A DNA stretch of 64,000 nucleotides from Pseudovibrio axinellae (lineage in GTDB: Bacteria; Pseudomonadota; Alphaproteobacteria; Rhizobiales; Stappiaceae). Shown piece after piece: positions 42,638 through 52,156 of the stretch (positions within the stretch are counted from its first letter, which is position 1; each line of letters opens with the position of its first letter). The notes under the pieces were generated by a model. It was not told the origin of the DNA, made no database searches, and saw only the letters and a program-made list of their open reading frames with translations. The DNA lies in NCBI RefSeq assembly GCF_900110875.1, contig NZ_FOFM01000001.1, positions 372,001 to 436,000 of the forward strand, given 5' to 3'. The position numbers and the translations under genes are program-made.

Positions 42638-43518
42638 ACCAGGAACTTCAAAGCTATCCGTCGCTTTCAACCTATGACGAAGTTTCCATCTGGAAGAAAG
42701 CGTTGCACAGCCGCTCTTTTCTGGTTGGCGCTCTTTTTGCCATCGCCATACTGGTCGCCGGTATCGGATCCATCTTCTGGACACCTTACGCAATTGATAC
42801 GTTGAATGTCGCCAATCGCCTTAAACCTGCGAGCTCCGACTATTGGCTTGGAACTGACCAGTATGGACGCGATATCTTTTCCATGCTGATGGTGGGCGCA
42901 CGGACCTCTATCATTGTGGCCCTGATTGCCGTTGGCATTGGGATGCTGATCGGCGTGCCTTTGGGTTTAATCGGTGCCGCCCGGAAGGGAGTTCTTGAAG
43001 AGTTGGTCATGCGCACTAATGATCTTATTTTTTCCTTCCCTGCCCTGCTTTCTGCTGTGCTTATCACGTCTATCTTCGGGCCTGGGACCATCAATGCGGT
43101 TATCGCTATCGGGATCTTTAATATCCCCGTCTTCGCGCGTGTGGCCAGAGGTGGTGCCTTATCGTTATCTGGCCGGGAGTTTTTGCTTGCAGCCCGGCTT
43201 TCCGGAAAAGGCTCGCTTCTTATCACTTTGGAACACGTCATTCCCAATATTGCTAACTTGCTGATTGTACAGGCTACGATTCAGCTTTCACTTGCAATTT
43301 TATCTGAGGCTGGTCTTTCTTACCTTGGACTTGGCGCCCAGCCACCGATGGCAAGCTGGGGCCGAATGCTCTTTGAGGCGCAAACAATGGTCGCGTTTGC
43401 CCCGCAGCTCGCTCTTTATCCGGGACTGGCAATCATCCTATCCGTCCTTGGCTTTAATTTACTTGGCGATGGGCTGCGTGATCTGCTTGACCCCAAGATG
43501 CGCAGGAGAGTTGCATGA
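42634..43518 (+). CDS. ABC transporter permease (DppC type)
   Basis: A 294-residue second permease subunit of the peptide-type importer. The N-terminal cytoplasmic tail leads to the first helix (GALFAIAILVAGIGSIFW), then the DppC-family LGTDQYGRDIFSMLMVGARTS segment. The EAA loop lies in GREFLLAARLSGKGS and VIPNIANLLIVQ, and the tail has the LLGDGLRDLLDPKMRRR ending typical of DppC. Overlaps both neighbours by four bases, so the two permeases and ATPase are translationally coupled. Confidence 0.93.
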   Translation: MNQELQSYPSLSTYDEVSIWKKALHSRSFLVGALFAIAILVAGIGSIFWTPYAIDTLNVANRLKPASSDYWLGTDQYGRDIFSMLMVGARTSIIVALIAVGIGMLIGVPLGLIGAARKGVLEELVMRTNDLIFSFPALLSAVLITSIFGPGTINAVIAIGIFNIPVFARVARGGALSLSGREFLLAARLSGKGSLLITLEHVIPNIANLLIVQATIQLSLAILSEAGLSYLGLGAQPPMASWGRMLFEAQTMVAFAPQLALYPGLAIILSVLGFNLLGDGLRDLLDPKMRRRVA

Positions 43519-45134
43519 CACCTGCGCTGATTGCAAAGGATCTATGTGTCTCGATCTCTGGCAACCCTGTATTGCGCAATGTTAGCTTTGCTCTGGAACA
43601 AGGCAAGATCCTTGGGCTCGTGGGTGAAAGTGGCTCTGGTAAATCCATGAGTGCTTTGTCAGTCATGCAACTTTTGCCGGAAGGGGCCCGTCAAACTGGT
43701 GAGTTGTTGTTTGAAGACAAGAACCTGACCAGTGCAACAGATAGCCAGATGACCAAGGTTCGTGGCAAAGACATCTCGATGGTGTTTCAGGAGCCGCTGA
43801 CAGCACTGAACCCAACACGGACGATCGGGGATCAGGTATGCGAAGGTCTGCGCTGGCATTCGCGCTTATCTCGCAAGGAAGCGATGAAGCGCACGATCAT
43901 CGTTCTGGAACGGGTCGGGCTTGGCCTTGAATACGGCTTGATCGACCGCTTTCCGCACCAGCTTTCAGGCGGACAACGCCAGAGGGTGGTTATTGCCATT
44001 GCAATTGCCTGCCAGCCAAAGGTGCTGATTGCCGATGAACCGACAACGGCACTGGACGTCACCGTTCAGGCTCAAATTCTGACGCTTTTGAAAGACATCG
44101 TGCAACAGGAGCAGATGGCAATGCTGCTCATTTCCCACGATCTGGCCGTTGTTGCTGAAATGGCGGACGATGTTGCGATTATGAAGGATGGCGTGATTGT
44201 CGAGCGCGGGCCGACCTGCCAGCTGTTTGACACTCTTTCTCACCCCTACTCCAAAAAGCTGTTTGACGCCTCCAACTATGTACCTGCGCCGCGACAAGAG
44301 CCAGTGGATGAGTTGGCGCCTCCTTTGTTGCAGGTGAACAATGTTGTGCGTCGGTATCCGCTCCCACGTGGCAACATGTTTTCGCGCAGGCAGTGGCATC
44401 AGGCCGTGCAGCATGTATCCTTCGATCTCGCACCGCGCCAAAGTCTTGGGCTTGTCGGCGAGAGCGGGTGTGGCAAGTCCACTCTGGCAAGGACAATCTT
44501 GGGCCTGACACCGCCTGAAGGGGGGCGCATCCAATTTTTGGGCAAAAACCCCTATACGATCTCCCACTCTGATCGGCAGGATTTGCAGCTTGGCATTCAG
44601 GCTGTTTTTCAGGACCCTTATGGAAGTTTTGATCCACGCCATACGGTTGAGCGCACGGTCGGTGAACCATTACACTTGATGCGCAAAGATTTTTCGCGTC
44701 TTCAGCGGCGAAAACGCGTCCACGAAGTATTAGAAAGCGTCGGCCTTTCCTCAGCCGATGCCAACAAGTATCCGCATGAATTTTCTGGTGGACAGCGCCA
44801 GCGGATCGCGATTGCACGCGCTTTGGTGACCAACCCAAGCCTAATCGTTGCTGATGAACCCGTCTCAGCGCTGGATGTTTCGATCAGAGCACAAATTCTC
44901 GACCTGTTCGCCGATCTGCGTGATCGGCTGGGCATGGCTTATCTGTTCATCTCTCACGATCTTTCTGTGGTGCAAGCAATTACCGACCGGGTTATTGTTA
45001 TGAATGCCGGGCGCATTGTTGAGGAAGGCCCGACCGAAGAGGTCTTCACCCGCCCTAAACATCCTTATACCCAGGTGTTGGTGGCAGCTGCGCCCGATCT
45101 TAATGAAGCTTTGCATAAACGCAGACGGCAATAG
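43515..45134 (+). CDS. Dipeptide-type ABC transporter, fused double ATP-binding protein
   Basis: A 539-residue protein containing two complete nucleotide-binding domains, equivalent to DppD and DppF fused. Domain 1 has Walker A GESGSGKS near residue 40, the signature LSGGQRQRVVIAIA and Walker B LIADEPTTALD. Domain 2 (from about 275) has GESGCGKS, FSGGQRQRIAIARAL and IVADEPVSALD. Each domain ends in the oligopeptide-type C-terminal extension, the first at HPYSKKLF and the second at KHPYTQVLV. It powers the importer encoded by the four preceding genes. The fusion is common in alphaproteobacteria. Confidence 0.94.
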   Translation: MTPALIAKDLCVSISGNPVLRNVSFALEQGKILGLVGESGSGKSMSALSVMQLLPEGARQTGELLFEDKNLTSATDSQMTKVRGKDISMVFQEPLTALNPTRTIGDQVCEGLRWHSRLSRKEAMKRTIIVLERVGLGLEYGLIDRFPHQLSGGQRQRVVIAIAIACQPKVLIADEPTTALDVTVQAQILTLLKDIVQQEQMAMLLISHDLAVVAEMADDVAIMKDGVIVERGPTCQLFDTLSHPYSKKLFDASNYVPAPRQEPVDELAPPLLQVNNVVRRYPLPRGNMFSRRQWHQAVQHVSFDLAPRQSLGLVGESGCGKSTLARTILGLTPPEGGRIQFLGKNPYTISHSDRQDLQLGIQAVFQDPYGSFDPRHTVERTVGEPLHLMRKDFSRLQRRKRVHEVLESVGLSSADANKYPHEFSGGQRQRIAIARALVTNPSLIVADEPVSALDVSIRAQILDLFADLRDRLGMAYLFISHDLSVVQAITDRVIVMNAGRIVEEGPTEEVFTRPKHPYTQVLVAAAPDLNEALHKRRRQ

Positions 45135-45225
45135 AGCAACCGTACGCATTAAACGCTATTGCCTGCAATATGCGCATAAAGTTAGCCTTACTGTCACGCT
45201 GGCAGCAACCCACCTGCGAGGTCCT

Positions 45226-45924
45226 ATGACAACAGTTGAGAACCAGCTTCGTCGCAAAGTTATAGAAACAGCGCGTGCCTTACAAAGCACAGGGCTGACG
45301 CACGGCACCTCTGGCAATGTCAGTGCACGATACAAGAACGGTATGTTGATCACCCCCTCCGGCATTCCCTATGAAGATCTCCAGCTAGAGAAAATCGTCT
45401 TTATGGATTTGGATTGCGGTTATTATGGCGATTATCTGCCGTCCTCTGAATGGCGGATGCACATGGATATTTACCGCCACTATGTAGAGGCTGAGGCGGT
45501 TGTCCATTCCCACTCTCCACGTGCTACGGCTTGCTCGACCCACAACATGGGAATTCCGGCGTTTCACTACATGGTCGCGGTTGCCGGTGGTGATGAAATT
45601 AAGTGCGCAAAATATGCTACATTTGGCACAAAAGCGCTTTCCGATGCTATGATTGCGGCCTTGGAGGACAGAAAGGCTTGCCTGTTGGCCCATCATGGGC
45701 AGATAGCCTACGGCCCTTCGCTAGACAAGGCTTTCTGGCTGGCCGGTGAAGTTGAAGCGCTTGCCGATCAGTATTTGTCTGCACTGGTTCTTGGAGAGCC
45801 GGACACGCTTCCACCTTCCGAGATGAGCGAGATCCTGCGCAAATTCAAAAGCTACGGAAAACAGCTGGATGCATTAGATGGCGATGACGCTGGGGCGTTC
45901 GAAATGCCGCTGAGGCGTGAGTGA
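45226..45924 (+). CDS. Class II aldolase/adducin family protein (FucA-like)
   Basis: A 232-residue class II aldolase of the fuculose-1-phosphate aldolase group. Landmarks are TSGNVSARY (residues 28-36), TPSGI, SSEWRMH with the catalytic Glu at 75, and the zinc ligands HSH at 94 and 96 and HHG at 156, closely matching the spacing in E. coli FucA (Glu73, His92, His94, His155). It therefore probably cleaves a ketose- or sugar-acid phosphate into dihydroxyacetone phosphate or pyruvate and an aldehyde. ATG 45226 with GAGGT upstream is chosen; the frame is open 222 bases further back inside the ATPase gene. It precedes the ROK kinase that could phosphorylate its substrate. Confidence 0.9.
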   Translation: MTTVENQLRRKVIETARALQSTGLTHGTSGNVSARYKNGMLITPSGIPYEDLQLEKIVFMDLDCGYYGDYLPSSEWRMHMDIYRHYVEAEAVVHSHSPRATACSTHNMGIPAFHYMVAVAGGDEIKCAKYATFGTKALSDAMIAALEDRKACLLAHHGQIAYGPSLDKAFWLAGEVEALADQYLSALVLGEPDTLPPSEMSEILRKFKSYGKQLDALDGDDAGAFEMPLRRE

Positions 45925-45989
45925 CCCAACCATCTATTCGTAATGCTGGGACTTGAGCTTGTTATACTCACAAACGGGAACACATAGAA

Positions 45990-46922
45990 ATGCGCATTGG
46001 GCTTGATTGGGGCGGCACTAAAATTGAACTTCTTGCGCTTTCTAACGAGGGCGAAGAGCTTTTGCGCAAGCGCGTCCCAACCCCTCATAACGACTATGAA
46101 GGTTGCCTTAAGGCCGTTCTAGACCTTGTCACAGACGCAGAAGCTGAAACGGGCAAAAGGGGAACTGTCGGAATTGGAATTCCCGGTTCGATCTCTCCAA
46201 GCACAGGTTTGGTAAAAAATGCCAACTCCACTTGGATGAATGGAAAGGCTTTGAAGCAAGACCTTACTGAAGCACTTGGCCGCGAGGTCCGCATTCAAAA
46301 CGATGCCAATTGCATGGCTGTCTCGGAAGCGATTGACGGTGCGGGCGCTGGGTGCGGAGTGGTCCACGGTATCATCATTGGCACCGGGTGTGGTTCAGGT
46401 ATCGCCATTAATGGCCGCCCTCACAAAGGGGCTAATGGCATTGGCGGCGAATGGGGGAATATTCCTATCCCTTGGATGAGTGACAGTGAGTTTCCCGGTC
46501 CTTTGAACTGGACAGGTCATCATGGCACCATTGATCTGCTGTGCTCAGGAACTGGCTTCCAGTGGGACTATGAGGAGACAACCGGACGGTTGCTCAAGGG
46601 CCGAGAGATCATTGAGCTGATGCGTGCCGGTGAGCAAGCTGCATTAGCGACCTACCAACGTTATGTCAGCCGTTTGGGCCGTGCAATGGCCATGGCTGCC
46701 AACCTTATTGACCCAGATTGCTTTGTGCTCGCTGGCGGGATGTCGAACATCGATGAAATCTACAAGGACTTGCCTGAGGTCATGCGCCCATACATTTTTT
46801 CCGACGGGTATGATTTTGATATCCGTAAGGCCAAACACGGGGACAGTTCAGGTGTTCGCGGGGCTGCATGGCTGTGGGGTAAGAGCGAAACGACGCTACG
46901 GCAAATAAACCAAACTACGTAA
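45990..46922 (+). CDS. ROK-family sugar kinase-like protein lacking the zinc site
   Basis: A 310-residue ROK protein without a helix-turn-helix, so a kinase rather than a repressor. ATP-site motif DWGGTKIEL starts at residue 5, the catalytic base lies in IQNDANCMAV, and the glycine-rich IGTGCGSGIAI follows. Unusually, the zinc-binding elements of typical members are replaced: the His of GEWGH reads Asn (GEWGN), and the CxCGxxGCxE cysteines read NWTGHHGTID. Fold and catalytic Asp are kept, so activity is possible without zinc. Closest role: fructokinase or N-acetylglucosamine kinase-like phosphorylation of a sugar cleaved by the adjacent aldolase. Ligand unknown. Confidence 0.87.
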   Translation: MRIGLDWGGTKIELLALSNEGEELLRKRVPTPHNDYEGCLKAVLDLVTDAEAETGKRGTVGIGIPGSISPSTGLVKNANSTWMNGKALKQDLTEALGREVRIQNDANCMAVSEAIDGAGAGCGVVHGIIIGTGCGSGIAINGRPHKGANGIGGEWGNIPIPWMSDSEFPGPLNWTGHHGTIDLLCSGTGFQWDYEETTGRLLKGREIIELMRAGEQAALATYQRYVSRLGRAMAMAANLIDPDCFVLAGGMSNIDEIYKDLPEVMRPYIFSDGYDFDIRKAKHGDSSGVRGAAWLWGKSETTLRQINQTT

Positions 46923-46994
46923 ACCTGCTTTTACAAACGGGTTTCTCTTTCTATAGTCGGGCTTAACGAATCCGACATTTCGAAAGAATTTCCC

Positions 46995-48149
46995 ATGACA
47001 ATGACAAGCCAAGAAATCCTTGCAAAGCTGGTTAGCTTTGACACGGTCAGCGCAAAAACAAACCTTCCACTCATCAAATGGGTAGAAGAATACCTTTCTG
47101 ATTTGGGTGTTTCATCTTCCCTGCTTCACGATGAGAGCGGTGAGAAGGCGAGCCTGTTTGCGACCATCGGCGGTTCTGGCGATGATGGATATATTCTTTC
47201 CGGGCATACCGATGTCGTGCCTGTTGCAGGTCAGGATTGGAGCTCAGACCCCTTCACCTTGCGCGAAGAGGACGGATTGCTTTACGGTCGTGGCTCTTGC
47301 GACATGAAAGGTTTCGTTGCCTGTTCTCTTGCAAAAGTGCCTGAGATGGTAAAGGCGCCGCTGAGCAAGCCATTCCACCTTATGTTCTCTTATGATGAAG
47401 AAACCGGCTGCACTGGTGTTCAGCCTGTCCTTCGCAAACTTGCCGGAGAAGGTTTTAAGGCAGAAGCCTGTTTTGTTGGCGAACCAACCGACATGCAGGT
47501 TGTTGTTGCTCACAAATCCAAAGCCTCCTACCGCGCAATCTTTACTGGCTTGTCGTGTCACTCGTCTCTAGCTCCGCAGGGTGTCAACGCGATTCACTAT
47601 GCTGCGCGCCTTGTCGCCAAACTGGAAGACATGGCCCGCGAACTGGCAGCAGGCCCAAGCGATGAGCTGTTTGACCTGCCCTACTCGACTGCGCACACTG
47701 GAGTGATGAGCGGCGGTACTGCGCTCAACATCGTTCCAGAACACTGCGAAGTGATTTTTGAGTTCCGCGTCTTGCCAACAGAAAGCCTCTCTGCCTGCAT
47801 GGAGGAAATAAAACGTTACGCGCTTGAAGAGCTTCTTCCAGAAATGCGCAAGGTCTACGACAAAGCTGATATCGAGTTTGTGCCTTACTCAGAAATTCCT
47901 GGTCTGGATACTGAAGTTGAAGCGAACGTGACCGTTTTGGCTAAAAAACTAGCTGGGCGAAATGACCATGCAAAAGTTGCTTACGGTACTGAGGCTGGCC
48001 TTGTTCAGAGTATCTTGAACGTTCCAACCGTTGTTTGTGGCCCAGGTTCTATTGAGCAGGCGCACAAACCGGATGAGTACATCAAGCAATCTGAGCTGGA
48101 TAAATGCGACGGCTTCCTCGACCGCTTAATCCAACACGCTTGCGCTTAG
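46995..48149 (+). CDS. argE: Acetylornithine deacetylase (ArgE)-like M20 hydrolase
   Basis: A 384-residue ArgE-type deacetylase. Landmarks are SGHTDVVPVAGQDW (metal His and Asp), GRGSCDMKGF (bridging Asp), FSYDEETGCTG (catalytic and metal Glu), CFVGEPTDMQVVVAHK, and the late IEQAHKPDEYI (last metal His). These are the full ArgE motifs and length. It could be the housekeeping enzyme removing acetyl from N-acetylornithine, or a paralog working with the cluster by deacetylating an imported N-acetyl compound; the gene order favours the latter but does not prove it. Ends at a strong terminator closing the cluster. Start ambiguous between two ATGs six bases apart. Confidence 0.9.
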   Translation: MTMTSQEILAKLVSFDTVSAKTNLPLIKWVEEYLSDLGVSSSLLHDESGEKASLFATIGGSGDDGYILSGHTDVVPVAGQDWSSDPFTLREEDGLLYGRGSCDMKGFVACSLAKVPEMVKAPLSKPFHLMFSYDEETGCTGVQPVLRKLAGEGFKAEACFVGEPTDMQVVVAHKSKASYRAIFTGLSCHSSLAPQGVNAIHYAARLVAKLEDMARELAAGPSDELFDLPYSTAHTGVMSGGTALNIVPEHCEVIFEFRVLPTESLSACMEEIKRYALEELLPEMRKVYDKADIEFVPYSEIPGLDTEVEANVTVLAKKLAGRNDHAKVAYGTEAGLVQSILNVPTVVCGPGSIEQAHKPDEYIKQSELDKCDGFLDRLIQHACA

Positions 48150-48176
48150 AAGCTGAAACACACTCTTAATTTTAGC

Positions 48177-48210
48177 ACTGAGCCCGTCCGTGATGGGCTC
48201 AGATTTTTTT
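48177..48210 (+). terminator. Rho-independent terminator of the catabolic cluster
   Basis: Stem CTGAGCCC / GGGCTCAG (48178-48185 with 48195-48202) with a 9-base loop, followed by ATTTTTTTT. 29 bases after the argE stop. Confidence 0.9.
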
Positions 48211-48325
48211 TATCTTATGTTGGTGATTTCAACATTCGCTGTTGCAGCGTTCAAGAAAGAGATTGGTAACCCCAGTGTGAAATCATTAGGTACTTTTTAC
48301 GAAGCTTTTGGGGAGAGCGAAGTTC

Positions 48326-49591
48326 ATGGTGTCCAAAATTGACGACCGCGTCACACCACAGCACAGCAAATTGCTTTCCCACTCAAAAATTTTCTGGCAC
48401 CGAAATGTGCGCAACGGGGAGTGGTTTACTTGGGACAAGATCAGGTTCTCAAGCCTTTATGCAGCAGTTTTGCTTGTCTTTATACTCACATACCTACTTC
48501 TGATACCCAATGCCTTTACATCACCAAACGGCACGTTCTTGATAGACTACTTCAGCTTTTGGCTTGCTGGCCAGCAAGCTATTTCAGGCACACCAGAACT
48601 TGTCTATAATCTTGCGGAATTTGCAGCGCTTCAAAATCAGGTTTCGGAATCTGATACAGTTTTTGCATTTTTCTATCCCCCGACATTCCAACTTATTCAA
48701 ATTCCATATGCGCTACTTCCCATGAAGCTTGCCTTTTTAGCTTTTATTGGAACAACAACACTGTTGTTATGGTGCGCCTTGAGGTTAATTGTCGGTAACT
48801 GGGTTTGGGCAGCCGCTCTTACTGTGATACCGGCCAGCCTGAACAATGCTATGCATGGCCAAAATGCAGCTTTAACAACAGCGCTTTATGCACTTTTCTT
48901 GATTGGGCTGGAGCGTAAAAAGCCCGTTATAGCTGGCATAGTGCTTGGCATACTGACCATTAAGCCTCAACTTGGAATGCTCATTCCATTTGCGCTTATT
49001 GCGGGCGCAAACTGGCACTGTTTTACGAGCGCAACCATAACCACTGCCGTTGTCGCTGGGTTAAGTCTTGCACTTCTTGGCGAGAGTGCCTGGATCAGCT
49101 TCTTACAACAAATCCCCGTTACCTCTGAAGTGATGCACAGCAATGGTGTCAGCTGGGGAAAGATGATCTCTATTTATAGTAGCCTTCGCCAGCTCAACAT
49201 CGGGCATGCCAACTCGTTTTCACTACAGATCATTAGCGCATTAGCTGTTCTCATATGTGTATGGATAACGTGGAGGTATTGCGAGAAAATGTCGATCAGA
49301 GCAGCCGTCCTCGTTGCAGGCGGGTTACTAGCAACTCCGTTTGCCCTAAACTATGATTTAACACTGCTCATAGTGCCATGCGCATTCCTAATCCGAGATG
49401 GCCTCAAACACGGCTTCCTTCCTTACGAAAAAGCAGCGCTGGCCAGTTTCATCGTTCTCTCAAGCTCAACTGCTTCAATCGCTTTGCAATTTGGAACGCC
49501 AATCGCCCCTCTCTTACCACTCTCGATTCTGCTATTAGGAATGCGCCGGTTCATACAATCACCCGACCCCGTTACTTTGAGAAACTCTTAG
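48326..49591 (+). CDS. GT87 (DUF2029)-like membrane glycosyltransferase
   Basis: A 421-residue polytopic protein with about ten hydrophobic helices between residues 45 and 405. The pattern fits the GT-C-fold GT87/DUF2029 family of polyprenyl-phosphate-mannose-dependent mannosyltransferases. The first periplasmic loop has an acidic IDYFSFWLAGQQA segment holding the expected catalytic Asp, and later FYPPTFQLIQIPYALLP and the conserved LTIKPQLGMLIPF occur. The start is ATG 48326, with GGGGAGAG upstream. The substrate is unknown, and it stands alone between the catabolic cluster and the trp leader. GDP-mannose genes lie 10 kb upstream, without a direct link. Confidence 0.85.
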   Translation: MVSKIDDRVTPQHSKLLSHSKIFWHRNVRNGEWFTWDKIRFSSLYAAVLLVFILTYLLLIPNAFTSPNGTFLIDYFSFWLAGQQAISGTPELVYNLAEFAALQNQVSESDTVFAFFYPPTFQLIQIPYALLPMKLAFLAFIGTTTLLLWCALRLIVGNWVWAAALTVIPASLNNAMHGQNAALTTALYALFLIGLERKKPVIAGIVLGILTIKPQLGMLIPFALIAGANWHCFTSATITTAVVAGLSLALLGESAWISFLQQIPVTSEVMHSNGVSWGKMISIYSSLRQLNIGHANSFSLQIISALAVLICVWITWRYCEKMSIRAAVLVAGGLLATPFALNYDLTLLIVPCAFLIRDGLKHGFLPYEKAALASFIVLSSSTASIALQFGTPIAPLLPLSILLLGMRRFIQSPDPVTLRNS

Positions 49592-49744
49592 TAGCGCAGA
49601 GAATTCATCTATATTGGGTCTATTTTTGTGGATCGCGCTAAGGCACCGGCATTTGCTCCACATTGTTATGTGCCTGCCGGTTCGCAAGGGTATTTTAACA
49701 TTGCACCTGACCCTGCGTTGCGATATGAAACTGGCATGATAATT

Positions 49745-49783
49745 ATGAACTCACAAAATATGCAGTGGTGGTGGCGCCGGTAA
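49745..49783 (+). CDS. trpL: trp operon leader peptide TrpL
   Basis: A 12-codon reading frame, M-N-S-Q-N-M-Q-W-W-W-R-R-stop, with three consecutive tryptophan codons, lies 130 bp before trpE(G). It matches the arrangement of rhizobial trpL, where ribosome stalling at the Trp codons senses charged tRNA-Trp. The frame is far too short for ordinary gene finding. Recognition rests on the Trp codons plus the mutually exclusive hairpins that follow, which I could draw from the sequence. Confidence 0.9.
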   Translation: MNSQNMQWWWRR

Positions 49784-49856
49784 CGGTGGCTGATCACGCA
49801 TGTCTTGTAGACTTGTATTTTCCAAGCCGCCGCATTCCTTGCAGGCGGCTTTGTTG
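49745..49856 (+). promoter_or_regulatory. Tryptophan transcription attenuator
   Basis: Four segments can be paired. 1:2 is CGCCG (49775-49779) with CGGTG (49784-49788) around a GTAA tetraloop. 2:3, the antiterminator, is CGGTGGCT (49784-49791) with AGCCGCCG (49825-49832). 3:4, the terminator, is AGCCGCC (49825-49831) with GGCGGCT (49844-49850), followed by TTGTTGT. Starvation for tryptophan would stall the ribosome on the Trp codons, favour 2:3 and allow transcription of trpE(G). In Sinorhizobium the released leader RNA also acts in trans; whether this one does is unknown. Confidence 0.85.
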
Positions 49857-49912
49857 TATCTGACGCCTCGCAAACATTGGACTATTGGTGCGCACGACCC
49901 GGAGGATTGACG

Positions 49913-52081
49913 ATGCCGATCACGGCAGAACGGACATATAAGAGCAAAGGCGGCGTTATTATCAGCCGCAAAAGCCGAGATGCTGATTATGCTGCGGGTA
50001 CTAGCGAGTGGATGGATCGTCTGGACCGTCAACGCGGTGCCGTTCTTTCCTCCTCCTATGAATACCCGGGCCGATATACCCGTTGGGATATGGCGTTGGT
50101 CAATCCGCCATTGCTGGTGGAATCCAACGACCGCAAAATCACCGTTCAAGCATTGAATGAGCGCGGCAAGGTGTTAATGCCTGCTGTCATTGGCGCCCTT
50201 GAGGGCCATGAGGATATTGCAGAGTTTTCTGCTGATGATTACCGTATTGATCTGACAATCAAGACACCAGATCGTGCATTTTCGGAGGAAGAGCGTTCAC
50301 GCCAGCCCTCCACATTTTCTGTGGTGCGTGCACTTGTTGATCTGTTTTCCTGTGATGATGATCAGCTGGGGCTTTATGGTGCGTTTGGTTATGACCTAAC
50401 GTTCCAGTTTGAGCCGATCAATCAAAAACTTCAAAGACCTGACGACCAGCGCGATATGGTGCTGTTTTTGCCAGATGAAATCTTGATTGTTGACCACTAT
50501 GGACGCAAAGCCCATGTGCTGGAATACGATTTTGAGGTGAACTCCAAGACCACGAACGGTTTGCCCCGCGATGGCGAAGAAACCCCATACAAGGCTGCTG
50601 ATGAAACACCAGCTCGCGGCGATCATGAACCGGGTGAATATGCCGATCTTGTACGTTCTGCAGTTGATTATTTCAAACGTGGAGATTTGTTTGAGACGGT
50701 GCCGGGTCAGGTCTTTTATGAGCCTTGTACCAACCCTCCATCTGCCGTTTCGCGTCGTTTGCAACAGATAAATCCATCGCCGTATTCGTTCTTCATCAAT
50801 CTTGGAAATGCTGAGTATCTGGTTGGTGCATCGCCTGAGATGTATGTGCGCGTTACCGGTGGTCGTCGGGTTGAAACCTGCCCGATCTCTGGCACCATTC
50901 GCCGTGGTAAGAACGCGATTGAAGATGAAGCACAGATCCGTAAGCTGCTCAACTCCGCCAAGGATGAAGCCGAACTGACCATGTGCTCGGATGTGGACCG
51001 TAACGATAAAAGTCGCATCTGCGTGCCTGAATCTGTGCGTGTTATTGGCCGCCGGCAAATCGAAATGTACTCTCGTTTGATCCATACGGTGGATCACATT
51101 GAGGGGACATTGCTGGATGGCAAGGATGCACTGGATGCTTTCCTGTCGCACACATGGGCGGTAACTGTGACCGGCGCACCAAAACGTTGGGCAATGCAGT
51201 TTATTGAAGAGCACGAGCGCAGCCCACGCGCCTGGTATGGCGGGGCAATTGGTGCCGTGCTCTTTAACGGAGACATGAACACCGGCCTGACGCTTCGTAC
51301 TGTACGCATCAAAGAGGGTATCGCACAAATTCGCGCAGGCGCGACTTTGCTTTATGATAGCAACCCTGAGGATGAAGAAGCGGAAACTGAGCTGAAAGCA
51401 TCTGCAATGATTGCTGCTGTTCGTGAAGCAGGTCTTGCCCTCAAATCCGAAGAGCAAGCACCAAAAGCCAAGCCGGGTAAGGGCAAAAAGATCCTACTAG
51501 TGGATCACGAGGACAGCTTTGTGCATACACTGGCAAACTACTTTCGCCAGACCGGAGCCGACGTTGTTACCTACCGTAGTCCTGTTCTGGATGAAGTGTT
51601 TGAACGCGTGCAGCCAGACCTTGTGGTTCTCTCACCAGGCCCAGGCTCTCCGGCAGATTTTGATTGTAAGGCTACCATTGAGCGAGCGAGGGCACGGAGC
51701 CTGTCGATCTTTGGAGTATGCCTTGGCCTTCAGGCTCTGACTGAGGCTTTTGGCGGCGAACTTGGCCAGCTGGACGTTCCCGTCCATGGCAAACCATCAC
51801 TGGTTTCCTTCAAGGCACATTCTCGCCTATTCGCTGGTCTTGGCTCTCCTGTTACGGTTGGACGATACCACTCCTTGTTTGCAAAGCGGGATAGTTTGCC
51901 AGACTGCTTTGAGGTGACGTCAGAAACCAAAGACGACGTGGTGATGGCGATTGAGCATAAGAGTGAACCAATCGCTGCCGTACAGTTCCACCCAGAGTCC
52001 ATCATGTCTTTGGATCAGGATGCAGGCCACAAGATCATCGAGAATGTCATGGAAAACCTGATTAGGAAGGTTACAGCTTAA
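49913..52081 (+). CDS. trpE(G): Anthranilate synthase, fused TrpE-TrpG
   Basis: A single 722-residue polypeptide combining both anthranilate synthase components, making anthranilate from chorismate and glutamine in the first step of tryptophan synthesis. The TrpE part (to about residue 510) contains the chorismate-binding landmarks [34 protein letters not shown] and GAPKRWAMQ, followed by [12 protein letters not shown]. The glutamine amidotransferase part starts about residue 525 and has the catalytic triad in [10 protein letters not shown] (Cys about 600) and FHPESIMS. The fusion is characteristic of rhizobia and relatives. The start is ATG 49913, with GGAGGA upstream. Controlled by the trpL attenuator. 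Confidence 0.96.
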   Translation: MPITAERTYKSKGGVIISRKSRDADYAAGTSEWMDRLDRQRGAVLSSSYEYPGRYTRWDMALVNPPLLVESNDRKITVQALNERGKVLMPAVIGALEGHEDIAEFSADDYRIDLTIKTPDRAFSEEERSRQPSTFSVVRALVDLFSCDDDQLGLYGAFGYDLTFQFEPINQKLQRPDDQRDMVLFLPDEILIVDHYGRKAHVLEYDFEVNSKTTNGLPRDGEETPYKAADETPARGDHEPGEYADLVRSAVDYFKRGDLFETVPGQVFYEPCTNPPSAVSRRLQQINPSPYSFFINLGNAEYLVGASPEMYVRVTGGRRVETCPISGTIRRGKNAIEDEAQIRKLLNSAKDEAELTMCSDVDRNDKSRICVPESVRVIGRRQIEMYSRLIHTVDHIEGTLLDGKDALDAFLSHTWAVTVTGAPKRWAMQFIEEHERSPRAWYGGAIGAVLFNGDMNTGLTLRTVRIKEGIAQIRAGATLLYDSNPEDEEAETELKASAMIAAVREAGLALKSEEQAPKAKPGKGKKILLVDHEDSFVHTLANYFRQTGADVVTYRSPVLDEVFERVQPDLVVLSPGPGSPADFDCKATIERARARSLSIFGVCLGLQALTEAFGGELGQLDVPVHGKPSLVSFKAHSRLFAGLGSPVTVGRYHSLFAKRDSLPDCFEVTSETKDDVVMAIEHKSEPIAAVQFHPESIMSLDQDAGHKIIENVMENLIRKVTA

Positions 52082-52121
52082 GCCTCTGGCTTAATGTGAT
52101 TCATTAATCAGTTGAATTTAG

Positions 52122-52156
52122 GGGGCTGGAGTACAAAGATTGCTCCGGCCCCTTTT
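52122..52156 (+). terminator. Rho-independent terminator of trpE(G)
   Basis: Stem GGGGCTGGAG / CTCCGGCCCC (one G-U pair) with an 11-base loop, then TTTT, 40 bases after the stop codon. Confidence 0.88.

Noticed and set aside
50396-51457. 353-codon open frame on the minus strand
   Set aside because: It is antisense to the TrpE part of trpE(G); the translation shows no family features.
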